Shown here: positions 1-9,953 of the stretch, in pieces
Position numbering within the stretch: the stretch's first letter is position 1
Layout of the letters: each line of letters opens with the position of its first letter
DNA from: an uncultured Campylobacterales bacterium
GTDB lineage: Bacteria > Campylobacterota > Campylobacteria > Campylobacterales > Arcobacteraceae
Reading direction: 5' to 3'
NCBI GenBank assembly: GCA_938084175.1
Contig: CALKDR010000001.1
Span: 1 to 64,000 of the forward strand
Length of the DNA stretch: 64,000 nucleotides
The notes under the pieces: generated by a model
The model's input: the letters and a program-made list of their open reading frames with translations, nothing else
What the model was told of the DNA's origin: nothing
The model's database searches: none
Position numbers and translations under genes: made by a program

Positions 1-41
1 TTAAAAGAACTATTTTCTAAAAAGTTTTTATCTAAAATCAT
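1..41 (-). CDS. 5' end of a gene downstream of the ABC transporter operon (partial, runs off window)
   Basis: Minus-strand ATG at 41 overlaps the TGA of the ATPase gene (ATGA overlap); reads MILDKNFLENSSF... to the window edge. Confidence 0.5.
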   Translation of the reverse strand, partial: MILDKNFLENSSF

Positions 42-1078
42 TTTATAGCCTTCTCTTGGTTATCAAAGTAGTAAAATCTTTTATCAGCAGAATTAATAAA
101 AATTTCATCACCAACTTTTAAATGGTCTTTTATACTTTTAACAGTAATTAGTTGCTCATTACCTAAACTAACGTAATAAATAACATATTCACCTAAATGT
201 TCAACTAAATCAACAGTACCTGTAAAGTCTGCTTCTTCTTTTTCACATAAATCAATATGCTCTGGTCTAACACCAACTGTTTTTACTGAACCTTTGTTTT
301 CAAGATCACTTTTTGCTACGATATGCTTAGCTTCTTGTGAGTTATCTATTTCAATGAAGTTCATTTTTGGACTACCAATAAATCCTGCAACAAATAAGTT
401 ATCAGGAGTATTATAAAGTTCATCAGGAGTTCCAAACTGTTGAATAACACCTTTATTTAAAACTACAATTCTATCTGCAAGTGTCATTGCTTCAACTTGA
501 TCATGAGTTACATAAAGCATTGTAGCTTCTAATCTTTTATGTAATTTTGCAATTTCAATTCTTGTATTAGATCTTAAGTTTGCATCCAGATTTGATAAAG
601 GCTCATCAAATAAGAAAACTTTTGGTTCTCTAATAATTGCTCTTCCAATTGCAACCCTTTGTCGTTGACCTCCTGAAAGGTTTTTTGGTAATCTATCAAG
701 TAGATTTGTCATTTGTAATGACTTAGCTGCTTTTTGAACTCTTTCCTCAATTTGGGCTTTTGGTACTTTTTGTAATTTTAATGAAAATGACATATTGTCA
801 TAAACATTCATATGAGGATAAAGTGCGTATGATTGGAAAACCATAGCAACTCCTCTTTTTGATGGAGGAGTATCATTAATAACTTCTCCATGAATAGATA
901 TATCGCCACTTGTAATCTCTTCAAGACCTGCAATTGTTCTCATTAATGTTGATTTTCCACAACCACTAGGTCCTACGAATACAACAAACTCGCCTTTTTT
1001 TATTTGTAAATTTGCACCTTGGATAATTGTAGTACCTTCATAGGCTTTTACAACATTTTTTAATTCAACACCTAACAT
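38..1078 (-). CDS. Carbohydrate/polyol ABC transporter ATP-binding protein (MalK/UgpC/SmoK type)
   Basis: Walker A GPSGCGKST, signature LSGGQRQRVAIGRA, Walker B VFLFDEPLSNLDA, C-terminal TOBE region (VGVRPEHIDL). Confidence 0.95.
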   Translation of the reverse strand: MLGVELKNVVKAYEGTTIIQGANLQIKKGEFVVFVGPSGCGKSTLMRTIAGLEEITSGDISIHGEVINDTPPSKRGVAMVFQSYALYPHMNVYDNMSFSLKLQKVPKAQIEERVQKAAKSLQMTNLLDRLPKNLSGGQRQRVAIGRAIIREPKVFLFDEPLSNLDANLRSNTRIEIAKLHKRLEATMLYVTHDQVEAMTLADRIVVLNKGVIQQFGTPDELYNTPDNLFVAGFIGSPKMNFIEIDNSQEAKHIVAKSDLENKGSVKTVGVRPEHIDLCEKEEADFTGTVDLVEHLGEYVIYYVSLGNEQLITVKSIKDHLKVGDEIFINSADKRFYYFDNQEKAIK

Positions 1079-1117
1079 ATAACTTCCTTTTTCTTTTTAT
1101 CTTTAATCTTTTAATGT

Positions 1118-1948
1118 TTACTTAACAGCACCGAATGTTAAACCTTGAACTAGTTGTTTCTGACAGAACCAACCAAATACAACTATTGGAGCACAAGCTA
1201 ATGTTGAAATTGCTGATAATTTAGCCCAGAATAATCCTTCAGGACTTGAATATGAAGCAACTAATGATGTAAGTGTTGCTGCATCTGCTGAAGTTAGATT
1301 AATAGACCAAAACGCTTCATTCCAACATAAAATAATACTTAGTAATCCTGTTGATGTAATTCCACCCCATGATAAAGGTAAAACAACATGTCTTAACTCT
1401 TGAAGATAAGAAGCACCATCTAAACTTGCAGCTTCTAAAATATCTTTTGGTAAATCTTTAAAGTATGAAAATAACATCCATATAATAATTGGTAAGTTCA
1501 TAAGTGTAAATATCACGATTAATACTGTTTTTGTATCTAAAAGTCCAAATTGCTGTGCAATTAAATATATTGGAAGTAAAACACCAACAGCTGGTAACAT
1601 CTTAGTTGATAACATCCATAACATTACATCTTTTGTGTTTTTCGTAGGAGAAAAAGCAAAAGAATATGCAGCAGGAACTGCAATTATTAATGATAATAAT
1701 GTAGCTCCAAATGATGTAATAATTGAATTAATAGCATGATGCCAGTAATCACTTCTTTCGTTAACTAAACTATAATTTTCTAATGTTCCTTCAAATATAA
1801 ACATTGGAGGGACTGCAATTGCTTGTAATTCAGTTTTAAAACTTGTTAATACCATCCAAAAAATTGGAAAAAAGAATATAATTGCTACTATCCAAGCTAA
1901 TGTAACCAATAATCTATGTATTATTTTGTTTTTAGTTTTATAAGTCAT
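1118..1948 (-). CDS. Carbohydrate ABC transporter permease (MalG family)
   Basis: EAASLDGASYLQELRHVVLPLSWGGI EAA loop, multi-TM; operon with ATPase and second permease. Confidence 0.93.
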   Translation of the reverse strand: MTYKTKNKIIHRLLVTLAWIVAIIFFFPIFWMVLTSFKTELQAIAVPPMFIFEGTLENYSLVNERSDYWHHAINSIITSFGATLLSLIIAVPAAYSFAFSPTKNTKDVMLWMLSTKMLPAVGVLLPIYLIAQQFGLLDTKTVLIVIFTLMNLPIIIWMLFSYFKDLPKDILEAASLDGASYLQELRHVVLPLSWGGITSTGLLSIILCWNEAFWSINLTSADAATLTSLVASYSSPEGLFWAKLSAISTLACAPIVVFGWFCQKQLVQGLTFGAVK

Positions 1949-1957
1949 TTATACTCC

Positions 1958-2833
1958 TTATGCCATTAAGCTTTTGCCTACTTGTTTTATCAAGAAGTAA
2001 GCTACAATATTTGCTAAGATAATGGCAAAAACACCACCAGCTGAAGCAATTCCAACATCAAAATCTAATAATGCGTTTGTAAAAATCATATAAGTTAGGT
2101 TAGTACTCTCATTACCTGGACCACCACCTGTTGTGATTAATATTTCTGCAAATATTGATAAGTGAAAAATCATTTGAATCATAATTACAATAGCAATTGA
2201 TCTTGCTAAGTGTGGTAAAGTTAAATAATAAAATTTAGCAAAAAAACCTGCACCATCTAACTCAGCTGCTTCTTTTTGTTCTTGATCTTGTGACTGTAAT
2301 GCTGTCATAAAAATTAGTAATGCAAAAGGAGTCCATTGCCAACTTAACATTATAATTATGGATACCAAGGGAAAATCGGACATCCAATCAATTGGTTCTA
2401 ATCCAAATGTATTAGAGAAAAATGCAAACATTCCATAAACAGGATTCATAAACATATTTTTCCATAATAATGCATTAACTGTAGGCATTATAAAAAATGG
2501 TGCAATTAACATAACCCTTACTAGTCCACGACCAGGGAAGGTTCTATCTATTAAAACAGCTAGAATTATTCCTAATATAATAGTAATAGTAATAATACTC
2601 ACTACCAATATAAGAGAATTAAAAACTGCGGGCATAAAAGCTTCATCAGTTAAAAAGAACTCATAATTACCTAAACCTTCAAATCCTGTATCCATAGGAT
2701 TTAATAAGTTATATCTTATTACCGAGAAATATAAAGTCATAGAAAGCGGTACAATCATCCATAGAAAAAGGACAATAATACTTGGTGCTTTTAATAAGTT
2801 CATAACGGTATTTTTACTTAAATCAAATTTCAT
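1958..2833 (-). CDS. Carbohydrate ABC transporter permease (MalF family)
   Basis: EAAELDGAGFFAKFYYLTLPHL EAA loop, multi-TM. Confidence 0.93.
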   Translation of the reverse strand: MKFDLSKNTVMNLLKAPSIIVLFLWMIVPLSMTLYFSVIRYNLLNPMDTGFEGLGNYEFFLTDEAFMPAVFNSLILVVSIITITIILGIILAVLIDRTFPGRGLVRVMLIAPFFIMPTVNALLWKNMFMNPVYGMFAFFSNTFGLEPIDWMSDFPLVSIIIMLSWQWTPFALLIFMTALQSQDQEQKEAAELDGAGFFAKFYYLTLPHLARSIAIVIMIQMIFHLSIFAEILITTGGGPGNESTNLTYMIFTNALLDFDVGIASAGGVFAIILANIVAYFLIKQVGKSLMA

Positions 2834-2895
2834 TATTTACCTTTATTAATTAGTTTGATACATACATAACAAATTTGTAAATTTAATACGTATGT

Positions 2896-2926
2896 ATCAA
2901 AAAAAGAGAAAATCTCTTTTTTTGAT
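2896..2926 (-). terminator. Intercistronic terminator/attenuator hairpin after the solute-binding protein gene
   Basis: Perfect 14-bp stem ATCAAAAAAAGAGA-aaa-TCTCTTTTTTTGAT directly 3' of the SBP stop on the minus strand. Confidence 0.65.
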
Positions 2927-2932
2927 TAGATA

Positions 2933-4240
2933 TTATTTGTAGTATCTAGCTCTTTTCATTGTTCTATCAGCAGATTTTTGAGATGACTCAAGTGCTTTTG
3001 TAACAGAAACTTTTCCAGCTAAAGCTGAACTCATTTGTTTACCAACATTAGTTGCAATCCCTTGAAATTCTGGAATTGTAACAAACTGTACACCAACAAA
3101 AGGAGTAGGATTTAAGGTAGAGTCTTTTGGTTTTGCTGATAAAATTGCTTTTAACTCAGCGTCTGCAAATACTGCTGCATCTTTAAAGTTTTGGTTTTCA
3201 TAAGTACTTTTTCTTGTACCTGTTGGAACTTTACCCCAACCATTAGTTTTTCCAACTAACTCAATATATTCTTTTGAAGTTGCCCATGAAACAAATTTTT
3301 GAGCATCAGTAGCATTTTTAGTACTTGTAGGAATTGCTAAAGCCCATGACCATAACCAGTTTGCACCTTTAGAAGTTACTGCAACTGGAGATTGTGCGAA
3401 TGCAATTTTATCATGTACTTTAGATTGTTTAGGATCTGTAATAAATGATGCTGCAATTGTTGCATCAATCCACATACCACATTTACCTTCATTATATAAA
3501 GCTAAAATTTCATTAAAGCTATTACCACTTGAACCTGGAGGTCCATACTTACTTAATAAGTCAACATAGAAATTAGCAGCATGGTTCCAAGCTGGTGAAT
3601 CTAACTGAGGTTTACCATCTTTGTCAAACCATTGTGCTCCAAAAGTATTTGCCATTGTAGAGATAAACGCCATGTTATCACCCCAACCTGCTTTTCCTCT
3701 TAAACAAATTCCATAAACACCATCTTTTGGATTATGAATAGCTTTTGCAACATCTTGAATATGTCCCCATGTTGGGTTATCTGAAATTGTCATACCAGCA
3801 TTTGCTACTAAATCACTTCTATACATAAGCATAGAACTTTCACCGTAGAAAGGAGCTGCATATAATTTACCATCATTAGATAAACCATCTACCATTGCAG
3901 GTAAAAGATCTTTTTCATCATATGAAGCATCAAACTTCATTTCTTTAATCCAACCTTTTTTACCCCACATTGGAGCTTCATACATACCAATAGTCATAAT
4001 ATCAAATTGACCACCTTTAGTAGCAATATCAGTTGTAACTCTTTGTCTTAAAACACCCTCTTCTAAAACAACCCATTTTAATTTGATATCTGGATTTTGT
4101 TGTTCAAACGTTTTTGATAGTTTTTGCATCTCAACCATATGACCATTATTAACAGTAGCAATTGTTAAATCACCTGCATTTAATCCAAGTGTTGCAATTG
4201 CTGCAACCATACTAGTTTTTATTATATTTTTAACTTTCAT
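2933..4240 (-). CDS. Extracellular solute-binding protein, sugar/polyol ABC transporter
   Basis: Signal peptide MKVKNIIKTSMVAAIATLGLNAG; SBP family 1-like sequence; adjacent to MalF/MalG/MalK. Confidence 0.92.
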   Translation of the reverse strand: MKVKNIIKTSMVAAIATLGLNAGDLTIATVNNGHMVEMQKLSKTFEQQNPDIKLKWVVLEEGVLRQRVTTDIATKGGQFDIMTIGMYEAPMWGKKGWIKEMKFDASYDEKDLLPAMVDGLSNDGKLYAAPFYGESSMLMYRSDLVANAGMTISDNPTWGHIQDVAKAIHNPKDGVYGICLRGKAGWGDNMAFISTMANTFGAQWFDKDGKPQLDSPAWNHAANFYVDLLSKYGPPGSSGNSFNEILALYNEGKCGMWIDATIAASFITDPKQSKVHDKIAFAQSPVAVTSKGANWLWSWALAIPTSTKNATDAQKFVSWATSKEYIELVGKTNGWGKVPTGTRKSTYENQNFKDAAVFADAELKAILSAKPKDSTLNPTPFVGVQFVTIPEFQGIATNVGKQMSSALAGKVSVTKALESSQKSADRTMKRARYYK

Positions 4241-4264
4241 CTCTCTCCTTAGTTTTAGTTAAAA

Positions 4265-4297
4265 TGAGCTTTTGCTAATTTATATAGCAAAAGCTCA
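4265..4297. promoter_or_regulatory. 13-bp perfect inverted repeat (candidate SorC-type operator or 5' leader hairpin)
   Basis: TGAGCTTTTGCTA-atttata-TAGCAAAAGCTCA upstream of the SBP gene; partly similar CTTTTTGCTAATCTTTATAT near 4457-4476. Confidence 0.55.
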
Positions 4298-4460
4298 ATA
4301 CATGAAAAGATAATAACAATATGAAACTTAGATGAAACTTAAAAATGTATACTATTTAGACAATTTTAAAATATTTTTTATGCTACTTTAATGCTACTTT
4401 TGTAGTGAAAATTATTTAACAATCAATCATCGTTTATATAGGCTTTTATATCTAAACTTT

Positions 4461-5228
4461 TTGCTAATCTTTATATTAAATAAAAACTTGTATACTTTCA
4501 GTAATTTAAATAAAGTTAAGGTAATAAATTTGCAAGTAGAAAACTATGAAAATATTGAATTAATTATTTTTGATTGTGACGGAGTTTTAATAGATAGTGA
4601 GATTATTAGTGCTGAAGTGATTTCAAAACAATTTATTAAGATAGGTATTAATATAAATACTCAATATGTTCAAGATCATTTTGTTGGACAATCGTATATT
4701 AAGACAAAAGCACATGTACTTAAACACTTTGGTATTCATTTAGCTGATAATTTTGAAGATGAGTATAGAAGTGAATTATTAAATGTATTTGATAAAGAGT
4801 TAAAAATAATACCAGGAATAGAAAGTATTTTAAAAAACCTTAATATTGATAAGTGTGTAGCAACTAGTAGTAGTTTTAATCGTGCGACATCATCTTTAAA
4901 AACAGTAGGCATTCATGAATATTTAAAAGATGATATTCATAGTGCTTATAATTTAGGATCAAGAGGTAAACCTGAACCTGATATTTATTTAAACTGTGCA
5001 AAAAAGTTTAATGTTGAAGTTGAGAATGTTTTAGTAATAGAAGATAGTTTAATAGGAATTCAAGGTGCAAAAAAAGCAGGAATGAAAGTATGGCATTTTA
5101 CAGGTGCTAGCCATTTAAAACATTGGGATACAAATCACAAATATGAGTTTGAACCTGATTTTGTGTTTAATGATATGAATAATTTCTTTTCATATCTTCC
5201 CCATTTAACAAACAATAGCAAAGGATAA
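4461..5228 (+). CDS. HAD-superfamily hydrolase (beta-phosphoglucomutase-like phosphatase)
   Basis: IIFDCDGVLIDSE motif, later motifs KPEPDIYL and VIEDSLIGIQGAKKAGM; real start may be TTG at 4530 (SD-like aaggtaat). Confidence 0.88.
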   Translation: MLIFILNKNLYTFSNLNKVKVINLQVENYENIELIIFDCDGVLIDSEIISAEVISKQFIKIGININTQYVQDHFVGQSYIKTKAHVLKHFGIHLADNFEDEYRSELLNVFDKELKIIPGIESILKNLNIDKCVATSSSFNRATSSLKTVGIHEYLKDDIHSAYNLGSRGKPEPDIYLNCAKKFNVEVENVLVIEDSLIGIQGAKKAGMKVWHFTGASHLKHWDTNHKYEFEPDFVFNDMNNFFSYLPHLTNNSKG

Positions 5229-5233
5229 TTAGA

Positions 5234-6178
5234 ATGTCTTCAAAAGTTGATAAACTTGATTTAGCTGCACGAGCTGGATGGCTTTATTATGTTGCTGGAT
5301 GTACACAAGAAGAAATAGCAAGTCAATTTGGTATTTCTAGACAATCTGCACAAAGAATGGTGTCTTTATCTGTAAGTGAAAAACTTATAAAAGTAAGACT
5401 TGACCATCCTGTTTCAAATTGTATGAAATTAGCAAAACAATTAAAAGAAAAATATTCATTAAAAGAGTGTGAAGTTATTCCTGCTGTTTCTAAAGACGTA
5501 AGTACAAATGTTGGCTTAGGTCAAGCTGGTGCTGCTATGATGGAAAAATATATTGAAGCTAAAGAACCTGTTATTATTGGTTTAGGTACAGGTAGAGTTT
5601 TAAATATGATTGCAAACGAACTTTCACCAATGAATGGCTCTCACCATCGTCTTTTATCTTTAGTTGGTAATATGGCAAATGATGGTTCGGCATCATCTCA
5701 AGAAGTTGTAAGTAAAATAGCAGATAAAATTAATGCTACATATTATCCAATGCCTTTACCTTTAATAGTCAGTACTAAAGAAGAAAGAGATTTACTACAT
5801 AATCAAGAATCAACAAAAAATGTTTTAGCTCTTGGTAAAAAAGTTGATATTTCATTTGTTGGAATTGGTCAAATTGATGATTCTGCACCTATGTATAAAG
5901 ATAACTTCATTAATCAAAGAGAACTAGATTCTTTACTTAAAAATAATGCAGTTGGAGAAATAATAGGTTGGGCTTTTGATGTAAATGGAAATATTTTAAA
6001 AGGCGATACAAATAGTAGATTAACTAGTATTCCTCTTACAAAAGACTCAGATAAGCTTGTAATTGGTATTGCTGCTGTTAAACCAAAGTTTGCAGCTATC
6101 AAGGCTGCATTAACAGGTAAGTTAATTAATGGTTTAATTACAAATGAAGTATGTGCAAAAGCACTTTTAGAAAAATAA
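5234..6178 (+). CDS. SorC/DeoR-type sugar-binding transcriptional regulator
   Basis: N-terminal HTH (TQEEIASQFGISRQSAQRMV) plus sugar-binding domain (IGLGTGRVLNMIANEL, FVGIGQID). Confidence 0.9.
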   Translation: MSSKVDKLDLAARAGWLYYVAGCTQEEIASQFGISRQSAQRMVSLSVSEKLIKVRLDHPVSNCMKLAKQLKEKYSLKECEVIPAVSKDVSTNVGLGQAGAAMMEKYIEAKEPVIIGLGTGRVLNMIANELSPMNGSHHRLLSLVGNMANDGSASSQEVVSKIADKINATYYPMPLPLIVSTKEERDLLHNQESTKNVLALGKKVDISFVGIGQIDDSAPMYKDNFINQRELDSLLKNNAVGEIIGWAFDVNGNILKGDTNSRLTSIPLTKDSDKLVIGIAAVKPKFAAIKAALTGKLINGLITNEVCAKALLEK

Positions 6179-6187
6179 AGAGTTATT

Positions 6188-6781
6188 ATGAATAAAATAA
6201 TAGTACTTTTGTGTGTATGTACCTTCACTTTTCTAAATGCAAACAGCATACTTTTTTTAGGAGATTCTTTAACTGAAGGCTTAGGTGTAGATAAAGAAAA
6301 AGCTTTTCCAAAACTTGTAGAAAACATGCTTCAGGAAAAAGACAAAAATATAAAAGTTATAAATGGTGGAGTTAGTGGTTCAACTACTAGTGATGGTTTA
6401 GCAAGGCTTAAATGGTATTTAAAAAGAAAACCTGAGTTAATTTTTATAGCACTTGGGGCTAATGATGGATTAAGAGGTTTAGATTTAAATCAAAGTAGAA
6501 AAAACCTTGAAGAAATTGTAATTTACGCAAAAAAAGCTAATGCACAAGTTTTATTAGCAGGTATGTTAATACCACCAAATTATGGCAAGACTTATTCAAA
6601 AGACTTTGAAAAAATGTATAAAGAGATTAAAGATAAATACAAATTAAAAAGTATGGATTTTTTATTAAAAGATGTTGCTGGAATAAAAGAGTTAAATCAA
6701 AGAGATGGAATACATCCAAATATCCAAGGACATAAAGTAATAGCTAAAAATGTTTTTGAATTTATAAAGGAAGAATTGTAG
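6188..6781 (+). CDS. GDSL/SGNH arylesterase (TesA-like)
   Basis: Signal peptide, FLGDSLTEGLGV block I, GANDG block III, DGIHPNIQGHKVIA block V. Confidence 0.9.
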   Translation: MNKIIVLLCVCTFTFLNANSILFLGDSLTEGLGVDKEKAFPKLVENMLQEKDKNIKVINGGVSGSTTSDGLARLKWYLKRKPELIFIALGANDGLRGLDLNQSRKNLEEIVIYAKKANAQVLLAGMLIPPNYGKTYSKDFEKMYKEIKDKYKLKSMDFLLKDVAGIKELNQRDGIHPNIQGHKVIAKNVFEFIKEEL

Positions 6782-7437
6782 TGTTAAAAATAAAATCCTT
6801 AAAAAAAGAATATCATCAAAGTTCACAAAATATTGAAATATTTAAAGACTTGAATTTTAATGTTGAAGATGGCGAAAAAGTTGCTATTATGGGGAAATCA
6901 GGTAGTGGTAAATCAACACTACTTTCATTAATTTCTGGAATAATAAAAGCAGATGATGGAGATATTTTTTTAGATAACACTTCATATAAAAAACTTGAAG
7001 AGAGTCAAATTAACGATTTTAGAGCCTCTAATATAGGTTTTGTATTTCAAAACTTTCATTTAGTGTCATATTTAAATGCTTTAGAAAATGTTATGCTTCC
7101 GGCAAAAGTTTGTAATATCTCAAACCCTAAAGAAAAAGCAATAGAATTATTAAAAAGTGTAGGTTTAGAACATAGGTTAGATCACCTTCCTTCACAACTT
7201 AGTGGTGGAGAGAAACAGCGTGTGGCAATAGCTAGGGCTTTAATTCATAATCCCAAAATTATACTAGCAGATGAACCAAGTGGAAACTTAGATGAAGAAA
7301 CAGGAATAGCTGTTATGGATAAACTTTTTGAATTAATAGAAAAGAATAATACTACTTTAGTATTAGTAACTCATTCAAAAGAAGTAGCTTTAAGATGTGA
7401 AAAGACATACATGCTTTCTAGTGGAAACTTAGTTTAA
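6781..7437 (+). CDS. ABC transporter ATP-binding protein (YbbA/LolD-like)
   Basis: GKSGSGKSTLL, LSGGEKQRVAIARAL, IILADEPSGNLD; overlaps next permease gene. Confidence 0.93.
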   Translation: MLKIKSLKKEYHQSSQNIEIFKDLNFNVEDGEKVAIMGKSGSGKSTLLSLISGIIKADDGDIFLDNTSYKKLEESQINDFRASNIGFVFQNFHLVSYLNALENVMLPAKVCNISNPKEKAIELLKSVGLEHRLDHLPSQLSGGEKQRVAIARALIHNPKIILADEPSGNLDEETGIAVMDKLFELIEKNNTTLVLVTHSKEVALRCEKTYMLSSGNLV

Positions 7438-9941
7438 TGCTGATATTTGATTTAGTTTTAAAAGCACTTTCAAGATCAAAGTCATTTTCTTTTATCTTTA
7501 TATTAAACTTTTCTCTAGCAATTGCAGCCTTATCTTATTTACAATTTTTTAAAGGAAGTATTGATACTTCTTTAGAATCAAAAGCTAAAAGCTTGCTAGG
7601 GGCTGATTTAGTAGTATCATCTAGATTTCCTATAACAAAAGAGCAAATAGCTGCTATTAAAAATAAACTACCAAAAGTAAAAAGTTTTAATGAAGGAATT
7701 TCTACTGTTAGTATGATTTCTTCAAGTTCAAGAGCAAGACTAATGGAGCTTGTAAAAATAAATGAAGACTTTCCTTTTTATGGGGGAATGACATTTAAAG
7801 ATAAATCTACTTATCCAAAACAAACGCAAATACCTAAAGCAAATGAAGTTTGGGTTTATCAAGAAGTACTTGATTTACTTGACTTGAAAAAATATGATAA
7901 ATTAAAAATTGGAAAAGAAAACTTTATCATTAAAAAAGTAATTGAAGATGATAGTTTAAAAGCAGTTAGTTTTAGTGGTTTTATGCCTAAAATTTATATA
8001 AGTAAAGAAGGTTTACAAAAAACAGAACTTTTACAGTTTGGATCAACTGCTTCTTATAAGCTAAATTTTCTTTTTGAAGAAAATATACAAAACGATAAAC
8101 TTGAAATACTTGAAAACAAACTAGAAAAAAATATCGATCAGAATCTAAGAGTTCTATCTCCAAATGATGGTAGAGATAGACTTTTAAGAGTTTTAAACTT
8201 TGTTACAAACTTTTTATCACTAGTTTCACTTGTATCTTTCTTTTTAGGTTTAGTTGGACTTATTTATCTATATTCTGGTTTTTTAAGAAAGCATGAAAAA
8301 GATATTAATGTATTAAATGACCTTGGTTTTAATAAAAAAAGTTTAATGATTACTTATCTTTTACATTTGTTTGTTTTAATTTGTATTTCGAGTATAGTAG
8401 TATTTTCTTTTATAAGTTTATCTGCACAGTTTTTAGCTCCGCTTGTACAAAAACTTATTGGAATAGATTTTGATTTTACTTTAGATTATTTCTTTTTTTT
8501 AAAATCTTCGCTTGTTTTATTTGTATTAAGTATTAGTATTGGTTTTCCTTTGATATTACCCTTACTTCAAAGACAAAAGCAAAGTTTATTTAAAATGCTT
8601 TTATCTTTTGTTCCTTTTTTAGCAATTTTATTAGTCTTATCTCATTTTGTGTCACCTGCTAAAAATATTGGCTTATTTTTCTCAATAGCAGTACTAATAA
8701 TAATTCTATTCTTTTTTGTTCTTGGAACTTTTATCTTAAAAAAGTTAGATTTTTCTGGGCATATAGAAAACTTATCATTATCATTAGCGCTTAAAAATAT
8801 TACAAGAGAAAATAAAACCTCTTTAACTTTATTTACTGCTATTGTTTTATGTACAACGTTCTTTAGTTTAATACCACAAGTTGGTTCATCATTATCAAAT
8901 GCTTTAACACTAAGTGTAAATGATAGACCAAGATTTTTTATTATAAATGCTAAACCAGAACAAATAGAGCAATTAAAAGAAGAAGTTAATACAATGGGTG
9001 CAAAGGTACAGAATGTTTCAGCCATGATACGTGCTAGAATTGTAAAAGTAAATGATATAGATTTTACAAAGCACTCTTTAAATAATGCAGATAAGAAAGT
9101 AAAAGCTGATTCAAATGAGCTAAAAAACAGAGCAATAAATCTATCATATAGAAATACTTTAAAGGAAAGTGAACAAATAGTTGAAGGTAGAGAGTTTTCA
9201 GGTGTTTATAACTCATCTGATTTCTCAAAACCAGTAGAAGTAAGTGTTGAGAAAAGATATGCACAAAGAAGAGGAATAAGTTTAAATGATAAGTTAGTAT
9301 TTGATGTATTAGGTCTTGAAATCCAAGGTGTTGTAGTAAATATTAGAAGTGTAAACTGGACTGAATTTGTACCTAATTTCTTCTTTATTTTCCAAGAAGG
9401 TGCTCTTAATGATGCACCTAAAACAATGCTAGCTACAATTTCTTCAGGAGATTATGATGCAAGTAAAATACTAATAAAATTAACAGACTCTTTTCCTTCT
9501 TTAACAATTATTGATGTAAAAGACTTATTTGAATCATTCGCTTCACTTGTAAAAAGTGTTACATCAATAACAGATAAGATGAGTATTTATTCAATTGTAA
9601 TTGGTCTACTTATGAGTTTTATTATTATTCAATATCAAATGAACTTACAAAAAAACAATATATTAAGATTAAAAATGATCGGAATTAAAAACCATACAAT
9701 TAGAAACTCTTTTTTACTTGAATTTGGTCTTATTTCTTTTACTGCTAGTAGTTTAGGAATTATATTAGGAAGTCTCGGCTCTTACTTTATAAGCGCCCTA
9801 CTTTTTGATTCTTATTGGGATTTTAGACCTGATATTTTACTTGCTTATTTTTTCTTTATACCTGTTTTAACAATATTAATTGTTAGCTTTTTTACATCAA
9901 GAATGATTCATCAAAAAGAGAATGTTCTTTTTGGTGAATAA
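7437..9941 (+). CDS. ABC transporter permease (FtsX-type, YbbP-like)
   Basis: 834 aa, multiple TM segments, follows YbbA-like ATPase and TesA-like esterase as in the tesA/ybbA/ybbP neighbourhood. Confidence 0.9.
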   Translation: MLIFDLVLKALSRSKSFSFIFILNFSLAIAALSYLQFFKGSIDTSLESKAKSLLGADLVVSSRFPITKEQIAAIKNKLPKVKSFNEGISTVSMISSSSRARLMELVKINEDFPFYGGMTFKDKSTYPKQTQIPKANEVWVYQEVLDLLDLKKYDKLKIGKENFIIKKVIEDDSLKAVSFSGFMPKIYISKEGLQKTELLQFGSTASYKLNFLFEENIQNDKLEILENKLEKNIDQNLRVLSPNDGRDRLLRVLNFVTNFLSLVSLVSFFLGLVGLIYLYSGFLRKHEKDINVLNDLGFNKKSLMITYLLHLFVLICISSIVVFSFISLSAQFLAPLVQKLIGIDFDFTLDYFFFLKSSLVLFVLSISIGFPLILPLLQRQKQSLFKMLLSFVPFLAILLVLSHFVSPAKNIGLFFSIAVLIIILFFFVLGTFILKKLDFSGHIENLSLSLALKNITRENKTSLTLFTAIVLCTTFFSLIPQVGSSLSNALTLSVNDRPRFFIINAKPEQIEQLKEEVNTMGAKVQNVSAMIRARIVKVNDIDFTKHSLNNADKKVKADSNELKNRAINLSYRNTLKESEQIVEGREFSGVYNSSDFSKPVEVSVEKRYAQRRGISLNDKLVFDVLGLEIQGVVVNIRSVNWTEFVPNFFFIFQEGALNDAPKTMLATISSGDYDASKILIKLTDSFPSLTIIDVKDLFESFASLVKSVTSITDKMSIYSIVIGLLMSFIIIQYQMNLQKNNILRLKMIGIKNHTIRNSFLLEFGLISFTASSLGIILGSLGSYFISALLFDSYWDFRPDILLAYFFFIPVLTILIVSFFTSRMIHQKENVLFGE

Positions 9942-9953
9942 GATTACAGAAAA

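Noticed and set aside
5914-6327. Minus-strand 137-aa ORF
   Set aside because: Antisense to the SorC regulator and TesA-like genes, both well supported by motifs.
8642-9264. Minus-strand ORFs 8642-9025 and 9064-9264
   Set aside because: Antisense to a clear ABC permease coding sequence; low-complexity translations, no motif or RBS support.
6188-9941. TesA-YbbA-YbbP cluster considered as a novel export system
   Set aside because: Known conserved neighbourhood in many bacteria; nothing unusual in order or content beyond overlapping genes.
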